Part shown: positions 17,916 to 25,975 of the stretch, piece after piece | Position numbering within the stretch: position 1 is the stretch's first letter | How the letters are laid out: each line of letters opens with the position of its first letter | Source: UBA2658 sp964617335 | GTDB taxonomy: Bacteria; Bacillota; Clostridia; Oscillospirales; Oscillospiraceae | Direction: 5' to 3' | DNA: 64,000 nucleotides | NCBI GenBank assembly: GCA_964617335.1 | Contig: CAZTXG010000004.1 | Span: forward strand, 1-64,000 | The notes under the pieces: model-generated | Told to the model about the DNA's origin: nothing | What the model saw: the letters and a program-made list of their open reading frames with translations, nothing else | Databases searched by the model: none | Position numbers and translations under genes: made by a program

Positions 17916-18734
17916 TTAAATCTTTATAAACCTTGGTTTTCGCCTTTCAAAAACCGTGATATATTTATACCCCAATTGTCTTAGAATGTCAAAGCCCTGT
18001 TTAAGCCCCGAGGCCGCCCTTAAAACCGAGTGGGCATCGCTGCCTATGGTTATTATCTCGCCGCCAAGCTGCCTGTAAAGCCTTAAAATTTCAACTTCCG
18101 GCATGGGGCCGCCAATCCTTTCCCTCTCGCAGCCGGAGCAGTTTATCTCCAATCCTTTTCCGTTTTGAATAAGGGTTTTTAAAAGCACTTCGATTTCATC
18201 CCCGTAATTTTCAAGGTTAAAGCTCACATCAAAGCCGTCCCTGCGCATATATCGTATGGTGTAGCCTATGTGGGCCATGGTGTCGAAAAAGTCCATCTCC
18301 GCAAGCTCTATAAGCTCTGTTGCATATTCGTCCATAAGCTCATGGCACTGGTCTTCGCTTTCATATGAGTATTCATAAAAATCCTTTTTTCCCCTAAGGT
18401 TGTGCAAAGAGCCGAGAACAAAATCCAGTTCCGGAGAAGCCGCAAATTTTTTTGCCCGCTCTGGGTCGTGGTTTCCCCCTCCCAGCTCCATGCCAAGATA
18501 CAGTTCCAAGCCCGAAGGCGCTGTTTTCACAGCTTCTTCAAACATACGTATGGTTTTTTCCCTATGGTCATAGCTTCCCTCAATGGGCAGCCCCGTCATA
18601 TAGTCGTCAATGTCGCAGTGGTCTGTAAAGCAGATATAGCCCACACCTTTTTTAAAGGAGGCTAATGCCATTTCCTCCATGGTGTTTCTGCCGTCTGTGG
18701 AGCAGCTGCTGTGTATGTGGCAGTCGTATAACAA
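17916..18734 (-). CDS. hisJ: PHP-domain phosphatase, histidinol-phosphatase type
   Basis: The 272-residue protein has the metal ligands of the PHP fold in order: DCHIHS at the N-terminus, FTDHCDID, a Glu in GMELGG, GSLHN, MAHIG, and GSDAHS. Members of this group (HisJ/HisK) remove phosphate from L-histidinol phosphate, but many similar proteins act on other phosphoesters, and no his genes are near. The start is TTG at 18734, supported by GGGGGAAG. The gene lies 65 bases behind the mannosyltransferase-like gene, with a palindromic repeat between. Confidence 0.85.
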   Translation of the reverse strand: MLYDCHIHSSCSTDGRNTMEEMALASFKKGVGYICFTDHCDIDDYMTGLPIEGSYDHREKTIRMFEEAVKTAPSGLELYLGMELGGGNHDPERAKKFAASPELDFVLGSLHNLRGKKDFYEYSYESEDQCHELMDEYATELIELAEMDFFDTMAHIGYTIRYMRRDGFDVSFNLENYGDEIEVLLKTLIQNGKGLEINCSGCERERIGGPMPEVEILRLYRQLGGEIITIGSDAHSVLRAASGLKQGFDILRQLGYKYITVFERRKPRFIKI

Positions 18735-18780
18735 AAAATCTTCCCCCTTCGGGAGTTTCTTCCCAAATATATTATAAGTC

Positions 18781-18802
18781 TAGGGCGTGTCAACACGCCC
18801 TA
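18781..18802. repeat. Short palindromic member of the TAGGGCG repeat family
   Basis: The 22-base sequence TAGGGCGTGT-CA-ACACGCCCTA is a perfect inverted repeat with 10-bp arms. It contains the stop codon of the upstream membrane protein. The arms equal the ends of the other copies at 24726, 33851 and 47038, so it looks like a copy reduced to its two ends. Confidence 0.7.
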
Positions 18803-20674
18803 AAAAGGCCAGGCCCCCGGAATCCACACAAGCAGGTCTGTATATGCCCTTGGGGTCGGCAGCCCTGTAAGCACAGGGTAAAAGGCGATAAAAAGCAAAA
18901 GGCAAAGAGCCGTTGCCGTGTATACTTTTATCTTCCACCTTCTGTCCCTTAGCCTTATGGAATTAAACACATGACAGATTGCAAGAATAAGGAAAATAAG
19001 ACAGGGGAAGTAGTGGTAGGCAAAGGTTATGCGAGAAATAAACATCCAAGGCACAAGCTGGGAAAGGTAGCCTATAAGGATAAACATTGCCTTGCTGTCT
19101 TTGTGCCGAAGGCTTCTCCAAGCCATGGCCGCCATAGCCAAAAGACCGCCCCAGCAAACCAGGGGATTTAAGAAAGCACCGAAGGCGCTTTTATAGTTAT
19201 CCGGCAAAGACCTCAGATAGTAAAGTATGGGCCTTCCGTCCACAAGCCACTGATACCAGCTGGAGGAATAAGGGTGAGTTGCGTCCACCCCTGCGTGATA
19301 TGTGAACATAAACCTCTGGTTATCCAAAACAATTTTAGCATAGTCTGCATCGAAAAGCATCGGCAGGCCTCCATCCATGCCCTTTGCTATGCCATAGGGG
19401 TAATAGCTTAAATAATATATGGCGGCAGGGATGAGGACAAAGGATAAAAGACAAAGTAAAATGTCAAGGGAAAGCTCCTTTAGGTGAAGGCGGCCCCTGC
19501 CTATCAAAGTAAGCTGCCTGCCCCTCATTATGCGAAAAATAAGCCATATAAGGGCAAGGCCCAGGCCGGCATAGATAGCTGTCCACTTGCAGGCAATGCC
19601 AAGGCCGAAGGAAAGCCCCGTCAGGAAAAGGGGCAGAATACCTTTGCGCCCTAAGGAAAATTCGTCCCTTTCCGCCGTCACATACCTATACATGAAAAGG
19701 TACATGAGTATTATAAAGAAAACGGCATAGGTGTCTATGGTGGCTATCCTCGTCTGCACAAAATGCATAAAGTCAAAGGCAAATAAAAGCGTGCCGCAGA
19801 CAGAAACTGCCGTGGAGCCGAAAAGGTTTTTTATAAATACATACAAAAAGGGCAGCATGAGCACTCCAAATAAAACCCCCATAAACCGCCAGCCAAAAGG
19901 GGCAAGTCCAAAGATTTTGATGCCCAGACTGATTATAAGCTTTCCCAGAGGCGGATGGGAAACTTCATAGGGGTAGATGTCCTCAATATGTTCATAGGCT
20001 GTGCGGGCATGATAAATTTCGTCGAAGTAGGCGCTGTTTTTATAGCTTTCCCTTTCAGGAACCAACTCCTGCTCGTCAAAAAGTGTTGCCGCACCCTCGT
20101 CAAAAATAAGCTTTTCCGCAGGTATTGCCTTGCCTTCCCAGTCGTAAAGGCAGATTTCCCCCAAATCAAGGGTGTCATCCGCTATTATGCGCACAAATTT
20201 TGTGCCTTTTCCGGGGGATTCAAGCTTTGCCTCATGCCATTTGAAAATATCTGAATAGCTTTGCTCCATAACCGCCTCGTCGGTATAGTTTTCACCGTCG
20301 AGGGAATATTGCAGATAATAATTGCCTGTGTGAAGGCCGGAATAGTACATAAGCTTTGTGATGGATGACTCCTCCTCAAGCTCTAGCACCACATAGCGCC
20401 CTCTTTCGGTAAAGGAGCAAAAGCTATCCGGCCCGTCCATATCGCCCAGACCGTAAAAAGCCACGGCTCCGTATAAAATGGGAATAAGAAAAAGCGGAAG
20501 AATATCCTTTTTCTCCAAAGGGTGCCGCCGAAGAGGAAAGGAAAAATGCGCTGTGTCCCTCTCCCGCAAATCCGCTATGGGGTTTTCCCGCTTAAACAGC
20601 AAAAAATAATAGGCGAAAAAAGCAAGAACTAAGGTTATTGAGATTATCAGAAATAAAATAGGGAGAATTTTCAC
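18800..20674 (-). CDS. Protein O-mannosyltransferase-like membrane enzyme with an extracytoplasmic discoidin-like domain
   Basis: The 624-residue protein has two N-terminal hydrophobic helices, then a soluble region (about residues 92-180) resembling an F5/8 type C (discoidin) fold, with YYLQYSLDGENYTD and KFVRIIA. The GT-C transferase core with many helices follows. The core carries the acidic pair in YFDEIYHARTAYEH (about 216-229) and SHPPLGKL, both typical of PMT-type protein mannosyltransferases that use a lipid-linked sugar. The true acceptor is unknown. The C-terminal stop lies inside a repeat element. A promoter lies at 20778-20807. Confidence 0.85.
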   Translation of the reverse strand: MKILPILFLIISITLVLAFFAYYFLLFKRENPIADLRERDTAHFSFPLRRHPLEKKDILPLFLIPILYGAVAFYGLGDMDGPDSFCSFTERGRYVVLELEEESSITKLMYYSGLHTGNYYLQYSLDGENYTDEAVMEQSYSDIFKWHEAKLESPGKGTKFVRIIADDTLDLGEICLYDWEGKAIPAEKLIFDEGAATLFDEQELVPERESYKNSAYFDEIYHARTAYEHIEDIYPYEVSHPPLGKLIISLGIKIFGLAPFGWRFMGVLFGVLMLPFLYVFIKNLFGSTAVSVCGTLLFAFDFMHFVQTRIATIDTYAVFFIILMYLFMYRYVTAERDEFSLGRKGILPLFLTGLSFGLGIACKWTAIYAGLGLALIWLIFRIMRGRQLTLIGRGRLHLKELSLDILLCLLSFVLIPAAIYYLSYYPYGIAKGMDGGLPMLFDADYAKIVLDNQRFMFTYHAGVDATHPYSSSWYQWLVDGRPILYYLRSLPDNYKSAFGAFLNPLVCWGGLLAMAAMAWRSLRHKDSKAMFILIGYLSQLVPWMFISRITFAYHYFPCLIFLILAICHVFNSIRLRDRRWKIKVYTATALCLLLFIAFYPVLTGLPTPRAYTDLLVWIPGAWPF

Positions 20675-20777
20675 CGGATTTTGTCCTCCTTTCCCTTTTT
20701 ATTATATATTGCCGCAAGGGGCTTTGCAGTATACAAGTTTAAATCCGTATAATGCCATGCCCGAGTTTTTCCGATTA

Positions 20778-20807
20778 ATTATACTACATTTGTTTTAGCC
20801 TGTCCAA
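20778..20807 (-). promoter_or_regulatory. Sigma-A promoter of the mannosyltransferase-like gene
   Basis: On the minus strand TTGGAC (20802-20807) and a consensus TATAAT (20778-20783) are 18 bases apart, about 100 bases before the start codon. Confidence 0.65.
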
Positions 20808-20818
20808 TAAAAACAAAA

Positions 20819-20863
20819 GGTCTGTGCCGCGCCCTCCCTTTAAAGGATGGCACGGCACAGACC
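20819..20863 (-). terminator. Intrinsic terminator after rplA
   Basis: GGTCTGTGCCG pairs with CGGCACAGACC, with further pairs inside (GCC with GGC). On the minus strand it is followed by a T-rich stretch (TTTTGTTTTTATT). It closes the rpmG-rplA operon. Confidence 0.88.
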
Positions 20864-20880
20864 GCTTTTTAGCTTGGCTT

Positions 20881-21573
20881 TTATATTAGCTTTGCCTGAT
20901 TAATTTTTATTCCGGGGCCCATTGTAGAAGCTGTTACACAGCTTTTGATATACTGACCCTTGGCAGCGGCAGGCCTAGCCTTTATGATGGCGTTTATAAG
21001 AGTTGCGAAGTTTTCGTTTAACTTTTCAACGCCAAAGCTTACCTTGCCTATGGGGCAGTGGATGATGTTTGTCTTGTCGAGGCGGTACTCAATCTTACCG
21101 GCTTTTATCTCTTGAACCGCCTGAGCGATGTTAGGAGTGACGGTTCCTGCCTTTGGTGTGGGCATAAGGCCCTTAGGCCCGAGAAGCTTACCCAGACGGC
21201 CAACAACGCCCATCATGTCGGGTGTTGCCACAACAACGTCATAGTCAAACCAGTTTTCAGTTTGGATTTTTGTAACCAAATCCTGACCGCCGGCAAAATC
21301 CGCCCCTGCATCTATGGCTTCCTGCTCACGCTCGGGCTTGCAGAAAACAAGAACACGGCGGGTCTTACCCGTTCCGTGGGGCAAAACGATGGCGCCGCGA
21401 ACCTGCTGGTCGGCATGGCGGGAGTCTACGCCCAGCTTTACATGAAGCTCGACAGTTTCGTCAAATTTGGCCTTAGATGTTTTTATAACAAGGTCAAAAG
21501 CTTCCTCAGGGTCGTATAAATTTGTTCTATCTACGAGCTTTGCGCTCTCTTTGTAATTTTTACCTCTAAACAC
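20881..21573 (-). CDS. rplA: 50S ribosomal protein L1
   Basis: L1 binds the mobile stalk of 23S rRNA and often represses its own mRNA. The 230-residue protein has the usual two-domain L1 sequence, including LPHGTGKTRRVLVF and LMPTPKAGTVT. The start codon is GTG at 21573, ten bases after AAGGAGG. It is the last gene of the operon. The terminator at 20819-20863 comes directly after, so rplJ and rplL, the usual next genes, are not linked here. Confidence 0.97.
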   Translation of the reverse strand: MFRGKNYKESAKLVDRTNLYDPEEAFDLVIKTSKAKFDETVELHVKLGVDSRHADQQVRGAIVLPHGTGKTRRVLVFCKPEREQEAIDAGADFAGGQDLVTKIQTENWFDYDVVVATPDMMGVVGRLGKLLGPKGLMPTPKAGTVTPNIAQAVQEIKAGKIEYRLDKTNIIHCPIGKVSFGVEKLNENFATLINAIIKARPAAAKGQYIKSCVTASTMGPGIKINQAKLI

Positions 21574-21652
21574 TATTGTTTATCCTCCTTGTAATGTGGT
21601 TAGGCAGATGCTTTTTGCATCCTCCCACTTCGGGAAAGCGGGCCTAAAGCCC

Positions 21653-22081
21653 TTACTGCTCGGCAACCAAAACGCCCATGCTGCGGCAGGTGCCGGCAAC
21701 CATGGCCATGGCAGATTCTATATCCGTGCAGTTGAGGTCGGGCATTTTTGTTTCGGCAATTTTGCGAAGGTCTTCTCTACTCAAGGTGCCAACCTTGTCA
21801 CGCTGGGGAATGCCGGAGGCGTGCTCTATGCCGAGAGCCTTCTTAACAAGAAGGGATGTCGGCGGAGTTTTTGTGATGAAAGAGAAGGTACGGTCGGAAT
21901 AGACCGTTATAACAACAGGAATCATCATGCCCATGTCATTTTTTGTGCGTTCGTTAAAATCCTTGGTGAACTGGCCAATGTTTATACCGTACTGACCAAG
22001 GGCAGGTCCGACAGGGGGGGCGGGAGTCGCCTTTCCTGCGGGAACCTGGAATTTTACATATCCAACAACTTTCTGTGCCAC
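21653..22081 (-). CDS. rplK: 50S ribosomal protein L11
   Basis: L11 forms the GTPase-associated centre of the ribosome and is the thiostrepton and RelA contact site. The 142-residue protein has VPAGKATPAPPVGPALGQ near the N-terminus and the closing GTCRSMGV signature. It lies 18 bases behind nusG and 79 bases ahead of rplA. The start follows AGGAGGTGC. Confidence 0.98.
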   Translation of the reverse strand: MAQKVVGYVKFQVPAGKATPAPPVGPALGQYGINIGQFTKDFNERTKNDMGMMIPVVITVYSDRTFSFITKTPPTSLLVKKALGIEHASGIPQRDKVGTLSREDLRKIAETKMPDLNCTDIESAMAMVAGTCRSMGVLVAEQ

Positions 22082-22099
22082 TTTAAGTGCACCTCCTAA

Positions 22100-22624
22100 T
22101 TAATCTGAAGCGGCTTCGACCTGATAATAATCCAGGTCCACCGGTGTCTCCCTGCCAAACATGGAGACGATAACACGGATGCGGTTTTTTGCAGCGTCCA
22201 CTTCCTCGACGGTTCCCAGAAAGCCTTCCAAAGGACCGTCTGTTACCTTTACGCTGTCGCCTACATCAAAGCCGGATATAACCTCGTGGCGCTCAACACC
22301 CAAGTTTATTATCTCCTGCTCTGTAAGGGGAACGGCCTTGCCGTCACTTCCCACAAAACCCGTGGACCCCCGAACATTTCGTACAAGGTGCCAGCTTTCG
22401 TCTGTGAGTATCATCTTGATGAAAACATATCCGGGATAAGTTTTGCGTTCTATGGTTTTTTCTCCGTTTTCGGTGTGTTCCGTAACGGTTTCCGTGGGGA
22501 TGTTCACCTCTGTAATAAGGTCTTGCATCCTACGGTTTTCCGCGGCCTTTAAAACCGCTGCCGCCACTGCGTTTTCATATCCGGAATATGTGTGGACTAC
22601 ATACCATTTTGCTTCTTCAGCCAT
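22100..22624 (-). CDS. nusG: Transcription termination/antitermination protein NusG
   Basis: The 174 residues comprise the NGN domain (KWYVVHTYSGYENAVA at the start, YPGYVFIKM near the middle) and the KOW domain (GDSVKVTDGPLEGFLGTV). NusG binds RNA polymerase and Rho or ribosomes to regulate elongation. It follows secE with a two-base gap, as in most bacteria. Confidence 0.98.
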   Translation of the reverse strand: MAEEAKWYVVHTYSGYENAVAAAVLKAAENRRMQDLITEVNIPTETVTEHTENGEKTIERKTYPGYVFIKMILTDESWHLVRNVRGSTGFVGSDGKAVPLTEQEIINLGVERHEVISGFDVGDSVKVTDGPLEGFLGTVEEVDAAKNRIRVIVSMFGRETPVDLDYYQVEAASD

Positions 22625-22626
22625 AG

Positions 22627-22899
22627 CTAACCCACCATTGATATGAGCGTCTTAACCCCTGCCTGTGCAAGAGTGTCGAAGCCCCAGAGAACAACGGCGA
22701 AAACCAGCATGACAACAAGTGCCACAACAGTGTTTTTAGCCGTCTGCTCTTTTGTCGGCCAGATGACTTTTTTAAGTTCTGCTTTAAGGTCTTTAAACCA
22801 CTGGGAAATGCGTTTAAACACTCCCTGTTTTTCGTTTCCGGTAGATTTTTTAACGGCTTCAGTGGTCTTTTTTACCGCGTCTTCCTTAGCTTTTGCCAT
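22627..22899 (-). CDS. secE: Preprotein translocase subunit SecE
   Basis: SecE is the small clamp around SecY in the general secretion channel. The 90-residue protein has a Lys-rich cytoplasmic N-terminus, the conserved amphipathic segment LKAELKKVIWPTKEQTAKN, and a single C-terminal membrane helix. It lies between rpmG and nusG, the normal order. Confidence 0.95.
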   Translation of the reverse strand: MAKAKEDAVKKTTEAVKKSTGNEKQGVFKRISQWFKDLKAELKKVIWPTKEQTAKNTVVALVVMLVFAVVLWGFDTLAQAGVKTLISMVG

Positions 22900-22923
22900 A
22901 AAAGCACATCCTTTCTAAAAAAC

Positions 22924-23073
22924 CTACTTTGTTTCCGTATGCTCGGTGTGCTTGCGGCAGAAAGGACAATATTTGCTCATTTCGAGCTTGTCCGGAGTGT
23001 TCTTCTTGTTTTTGAAGGTATTGTAGTTTCTCTGCTTGCACTCGTTGCATCTTAAAGTTACTTTCACTCGCAT
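22924..23073 (-). CDS. rpmG: 50S ribosomal protein L33
   Basis: The 49-residue protein begins MRVKVTLRCNECKQRNY and has two zinc CxxC pairs (CNEC and CPFC). The Met at 23073 is chosen because AGGAGGTG lies seven bases upstream; the reading frame upstream of it has no family similarity. It heads the operon rpmG-secE-nusG-rplK-rplA. Confidence 0.97.
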   Translation of the reverse strand: MRVKVTLRCNECKQRNYNTFKNKKNTPDKLEMSKYCPFCRKHTEHTETK

Positions 23074-23191
23074 TTCGGCACCTCCTATAAATATTAGGCC
23101 GTCGGCCTTTGTTGCCTCCCTGATCGGAGCGGAACAGCGCACTGAAAAACCGCGCACAAAAAATAAGCCTCTCCGCCGACAGGTAATGAGT

Positions 23192-23220
23192 ATTGTAGCA
23201 CAGCCCAAAGCTCGGGTCAA
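23192..23220 (-). promoter_or_regulatory. Sigma-A promoter of the rpmG-secE-nusG-rplKA operon
   Basis: On the minus strand TTGACC (23215-23220) and TACAAT (23192-23197) are 17 bases apart. The leader to rpmG is about 110 bases and contains a GGCCGACGGCC palindrome near 23096-23106 of unknown role. The rest of the gap to folC (about 23221-23338) shows nothing else I can identify. Confidence 0.75.
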
Positions 23221-23338
23221 CAACTTTTCTTATTTTTTGATTATATAGTGTAAATCTGCCATAGCTTATGTGTTTTTATAGCTAAAACAAGCTTTCCTTT
23301 TGCTTTTTTCGTTTATAGTGCAGAGTTTTTCTTCTTAG

Positions 23339-23368
23339 TTGATTTGCAGCCCCCTTGCGTGTTATACT
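23339..23368 (+). promoter_or_regulatory. Sigma-A promoter of folC
   Basis: TTGATT (23339-23344) and TATACT (23363-23368) are 18 bases apart, 35 bases before the start codon. Confidence 0.6.
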
Positions 23369-23403
23369 ATTTTAGTAATTTATAAAGAACGGGAGGCGAG
23401 AGC

Positions 23404-24669
23404 TTGAGGGCCAATGAGGCAATAGACTTTATACATCAAAAATTTTGGCGCGGCTCAAAGCCCGGGCTTTCACGGACAAATAAGCTTCTCTCCCTTATGG
23501 AAAATCCCCAGAACAGCCTTAATTTTATCCACATAGCCGGCACAAACGGCAAGGGCAGCACCTCGGCCATGCTTTCCTTCATCCTTCGGGAAGCTGGCTA
23601 CAAAACCGGCCTTTTCACCTCGCCGTATATAACAAGCTTTAACGAGCGTATGCAGGTAAACGGCAGGCCCATATCAGACAATGAGCTTGGGGAAATAACG
23701 GCCTTTTGTGCCCCCTTTGCCTTTTCCATGGAGGACTCGCCTACGGAGTTTGAACTTGTGACCGCTGTTGCCATGGAGTTTTTTAAAAGAAGCGGCTGTG
23801 ATATAGTGGTTTTGGAAACCGGTATGGGAGGAAGGCTTGACTCCACAAACGTCATAGCTTCGCCCCTTTGCAGCCTTATAACAAACATCGGTCTTGACCA
23901 CACCCGTGAGCTTGGAGACAGTCTTGAGAAAATCACCCTTGAAAAAGCCGGTATAATAAAAAAAGGCCGCCCCACCGTAATTTACGACCTTCCACAAAAC
24001 CTGCGTGAAATTATAGCCTTGCGCTGTAAAGAGTTGTCCTCCCCCCTTTACACGTCGGACTTTTCCCAAATTCAAACGGAGAAAATCAGCCTTCACGGTC
24101 AGGAGTTTTCATATAAAAACCATAAAAATCTTTTTCTGCCCCTTCTGGGCGCTCATCAGCTTAAAAATGCCGCCCTTGTTATAGACTGTCTTGAAGTTTT
24201 GTCCTCTTTGGGCTTTGCTGTTTCCGACAGTGCCATAAGAAAGGGACTTAAAAAAACCCGCTGGCCGGCGAGGTTTGAGCTTTTGGGGGAAAACCCCTTT
24301 TTCATTTTGGACGGCGGACATAATGCCCAGTGCGCGGAAACCGTTGGGGAAAATCTCTCCGCCTATTTCCCCGAAAAAAAAGCCGTAATCCTCATAGGAG
24401 TTTTGGAAGATAAGGATTATATGTCTCTGGCAAATATCCTTTTACCCCGTGCTTTTGCCTTTGTTACCATTTCTCCTGACAGTCCCCGTGCCCTTCCCGC
24501 AAAGAAGCTGGCAGATAAACTTTCCTCCTTGGGGCTGCCTGTTTTTTCCTGTGAAAGCATAGAGCTTGGCATAAAAAAATCTTTGGAGCTTGCCGGTGAT
24601 GATGGTCTTGTCTGTGCTGTCGGCTCTCTTTATTCCGCCGGAAAAATACGGGAGTTTTTCATAAAATAG
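23404..24669 (+). CDS. folC: Folylpolyglutamate synthase / dihydrofolate synthase
   Basis: FolC adds glutamates to folates and may also make dihydrofolate from dihydropteroate. The 421-residue Mur-ligase-like protein has the P-loop GTNGKGS at residues 46-52, ETGMGGRLDSTN, TNIGLDHT, and LDGGHNAQC near residue 300. The start is TTG at 23404 after GGGAGG. The next gene downstream is the folate transporter subunit, so the region is a folate locus, although the riboswitch between them separates their control. Confidence 0.96.
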   Translation: MRANEAIDFIHQKFWRGSKPGLSRTNKLLSLMENPQNSLNFIHIAGTNGKGSTSAMLSFILREAGYKTGLFTSPYITSFNERMQVNGRPISDNELGEITAFCAPFAFSMEDSPTEFELVTAVAMEFFKRSGCDIVVLETGMGGRLDSTNVIASPLCSLITNIGLDHTRELGDSLEKITLEKAGIIKKGRPTVIYDLPQNLREIIALRCKELSSPLYTSDFSQIQTEKISLHGQEFSYKNHKNLFLPLLGAHQLKNAALVIDCLEVLSSLGFAVSDSAIRKGLKKTRWPARFELLGENPFFILDGGHNAQCAETVGENLSAYFPEKKAVILIGVLEDKDYMSLANILLPRAFAFVTISPDSPRALPAKKLADKLSSLGLPVFSCESIELGIKKSLELAGDDGLVCAVGSLYSAGKIREFFIK

Positions 24670-24725
24670 TTATACTAAAAGCCATATAGTTTTCATTTTA
24701 AGAAGGTGATAGACGGCGCTTTACC

Positions 24726-24758
24726 TAGGGCGTTGAACGATAGTGTCAACACACCCTA
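24726..24758. repeat. 33-base member of the TAGGGCG repeat family
   Basis: The element starts TAGGGCGTTGAACG and ends GTCAACACACCCTA. It matches the reverse complement of 33851-33883 at 30 of 33 positions. It lies between folC and the THF riboswitch. Its ends are imperfect inverted repeats, like those of the longer element at 47038-47201. Confidence 0.75.
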
Positions 24759-24765
24759 AATTTAA

Positions 24766-24792
24766 GGCGATTTGCAAATACTTAAAATCGCC
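24766..24792 (+). other. Hairpin just upstream of the THF riboswitch
   Basis: GGCGATTT and AAATCGCC form a perfect 8-bp stem with an 11-base loop, followed by GTTT. It may be a weak folC terminator or part of the riboswitch leader. Confidence 0.4.
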
Positions 24793-24796
24793 GTTT

Positions 24797-24893
24797 GGTC
24801 AGAGTAGGATCTGGCGCGTTAAGTGCAGGCAGACGGGATTTGCTGCCTGACGAAAGGGCCTTGCCCTGCGGTGCCTTATCCGAATCCGCTGCC
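24797..24893 (+). ncRNA. THF (tetrahydrofolate) riboswitch, class I
   Basis: The conserved elements occur in the right order: GAGTAG, GCGCGTTAAGTG, ACGGGAT, CTGACGAAAG, CTGCGGTG and ATCCGAATCCGCTGCC. GG-CAG at the 5' end pairs with CTG-CC at the 3' end to form P1 with one bulged U. The class senses reduced folates and normally represses folate uptake genes. It lies 54 bases before folT, as expected. The 3' strand GCCAC of P1 can alternatively pair with GTGGC at 24916-24920. Confidence 0.92.
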
Positions 24894-24897
24894 ACTG

Positions 24898-24920
24898 TGG
24901 AGCGCCGCTCCTTTTGTGGC
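24898..24920 (+). promoter_or_regulatory. Likely expression platform of the THF riboswitch
   Basis: GGAGC and GCTCC form a hairpin followed by TTTT just after the aptamer. A competing outer pairing of GCCAC (24891-24895) with GTGGC (24916-24920) overlaps the aptamer P1. This fits a switch between an aptamer fold and an alternative fold; which state terminates cannot be decided by eye. Confidence 0.5.
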
Positions 24921-24947
24921 AAGTCACGAAAGGAAGTTTTTAAAAAA

Positions 24948-25481
24948 TTGAAAAAAATGTCTACTCGGATGCTGGCGCTTTTAGGCCTTTTTATTGCTAT
25001 TTCCATTATTCTCGCACGTTTTCTGGCCTTTTACCTTTCAGATTCCATGCGGGTAAGCTTTGAGTATTTTTCCATCATCCTTGCCGGAGTTTGCTTCGGC
25101 CCCTTAGCGGGAGCTCTTGTGGGGGGGATTTCGGATTTTCTCGGTGCCACGGTTTTGTCAGGTTTGGGCTTTTATCCGCCCCTTTTATTAGGGCCGATTC
25201 TTGCCGGTTTTCTTGCGGGAGTTTTCTCGAAATATATTTTTAGGGGAAGGCCCGGCCGCTGGTGGAAAATTATGACCATCTGTCTTTTTTGCGAAATAGC
25301 GGCAAATCTTTTATGGGGCAGCTTTGCCCTGTCTCTTATGACAAAAACCCCCTTTCCCCTGCTTTTGGCGGCTCGCGCTCCCTTAAAGCTTGCTATAATG
25401 ATAATTGACGCACAACTTGTTTTTGCTGCACATAAGGGGCTGCTTCCCCTGTTAAACCAAGAAAATGGAGGCTTAAAATGA
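24948..25481 (+). CDS. folT: ECF transporter S component, folate type
   Basis: FolT is the substrate-binding membrane subunit that joins the shared EcfA/A'/T module to import folates. The product of about 177 residues has five to six hydrophobic helices and the family segment FGPLAGALVGGISDFLGA, with RAPLKLAIM near the C-terminus. The THF riboswitch directly upstream supports folate as the substrate. TTG at 24948 is taken as start because AGGAAG is 11 bases upstream; ATG at 24957 is the alternative but lies 20 bases from that site. No EcfA or EcfT gene is nearby. Confidence 0.9.
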   Translation: MKKMSTRMLALLGLFIAISIILARFLAFYLSDSMRVSFEYFSIILAGVCFGPLAGALVGGISDFLGATVLSGLGFYPPLLLGPILAGFLAGVFSKYIFRGRPGRWWKIMTICLFCEIAANLLWGSFALSLMTKTPFPLLLAARAPLKLAIMIIDAQLVFAAHKGLLPLLNQENGGLK

Positions 25482-25888
25482 GAATTATGGCCATAGACTA
25501 CGGCGATGTCCGCACGGGGCTTGCAATTTCCGACCCCACCGCCACCCTCTGCGGCGAAGCCTTCACCATAACAGAACGCAACATCGTTAAATGTGCCGAT
25601 GCCATAGCCCGGCACGCTCAGTCCCGTGAGGTTCGGCAGCTTGTTCTGGGCTATCCGAAAAATATGGACGGAAGCTGCGGGCCAAGGGCAGAAAAAAGCA
25701 TGGAGCTAAAAGCGCTTATTGAAGAGCGCTGCGATATTCCTGTCGCCCTTTGGGACGAGCGGCGCACAAGCATTGCCGCCCACGAGATACTCCACGCCAA
25801 CGGCAGGCGGATGAAAGACCACCGCAAAACCGTTGACGCTGTGGCGGCAACCCTGATTTTAGAAGGGTTCCTCGGTACTTTAAAATAA
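25478..25888 (+). CDS. ruvX: Holliday-junction resolvase-like protein RuvX/YqgF
   Basis: The 136-residue RNase H-fold nuclease has the catalytic Asp in MAIDYGDVRTG, a Glu in DERRTS, and a C-terminal Asp in TVDAVAATLIL. YqgF proteins are linked to 16S rRNA 5'-end maturation and to junction resolution. It overlaps folT by four bases, so its translation is coupled to a riboswitch-controlled gene. Confidence 0.93.
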   Translation: MRIMAIDYGDVRTGLAISDPTATLCGEAFTITERNIVKCADAIARHAQSREVRQLVLGYPKNMDGSCGPRAEKSMELKALIEERCDIPVALWDERRTSIAAHEILHANGRRMKDHRKTVDAVAATLILEGFLGTLK

Positions 25889-25900
25889 TAAGCATAGCAG

Positions 25901-25975
25901 ACAGACTGAAAAAAGCCTTTACCACAAAGCATTAAATGCTCCGGCACTTCTTTTAATCCGGCAATTTCAGTCTGT
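25901..25975 (+). terminator. Long stem-loop terminator after ruvX
   Basis: ACAGACTGAAA pairs with TTTCAGTCTGT across about 53 bases that hold smaller inverted repeats (GCATT/AATGC and CCGG pairs), followed by TTATTTCTT. The region from here to 26191 holds no gene and no promoter I can support with confidence. Confidence 0.55.

Noticed and set aside
18732..18802. The palindrome at 18781 as the terminator of the mannosyltransferase-like gene
   Set aside because: It has a two-base loop and no U-tract on the minus strand, and its sequence equals the ends of a dispersed repeat; a repeat relic explains it better.
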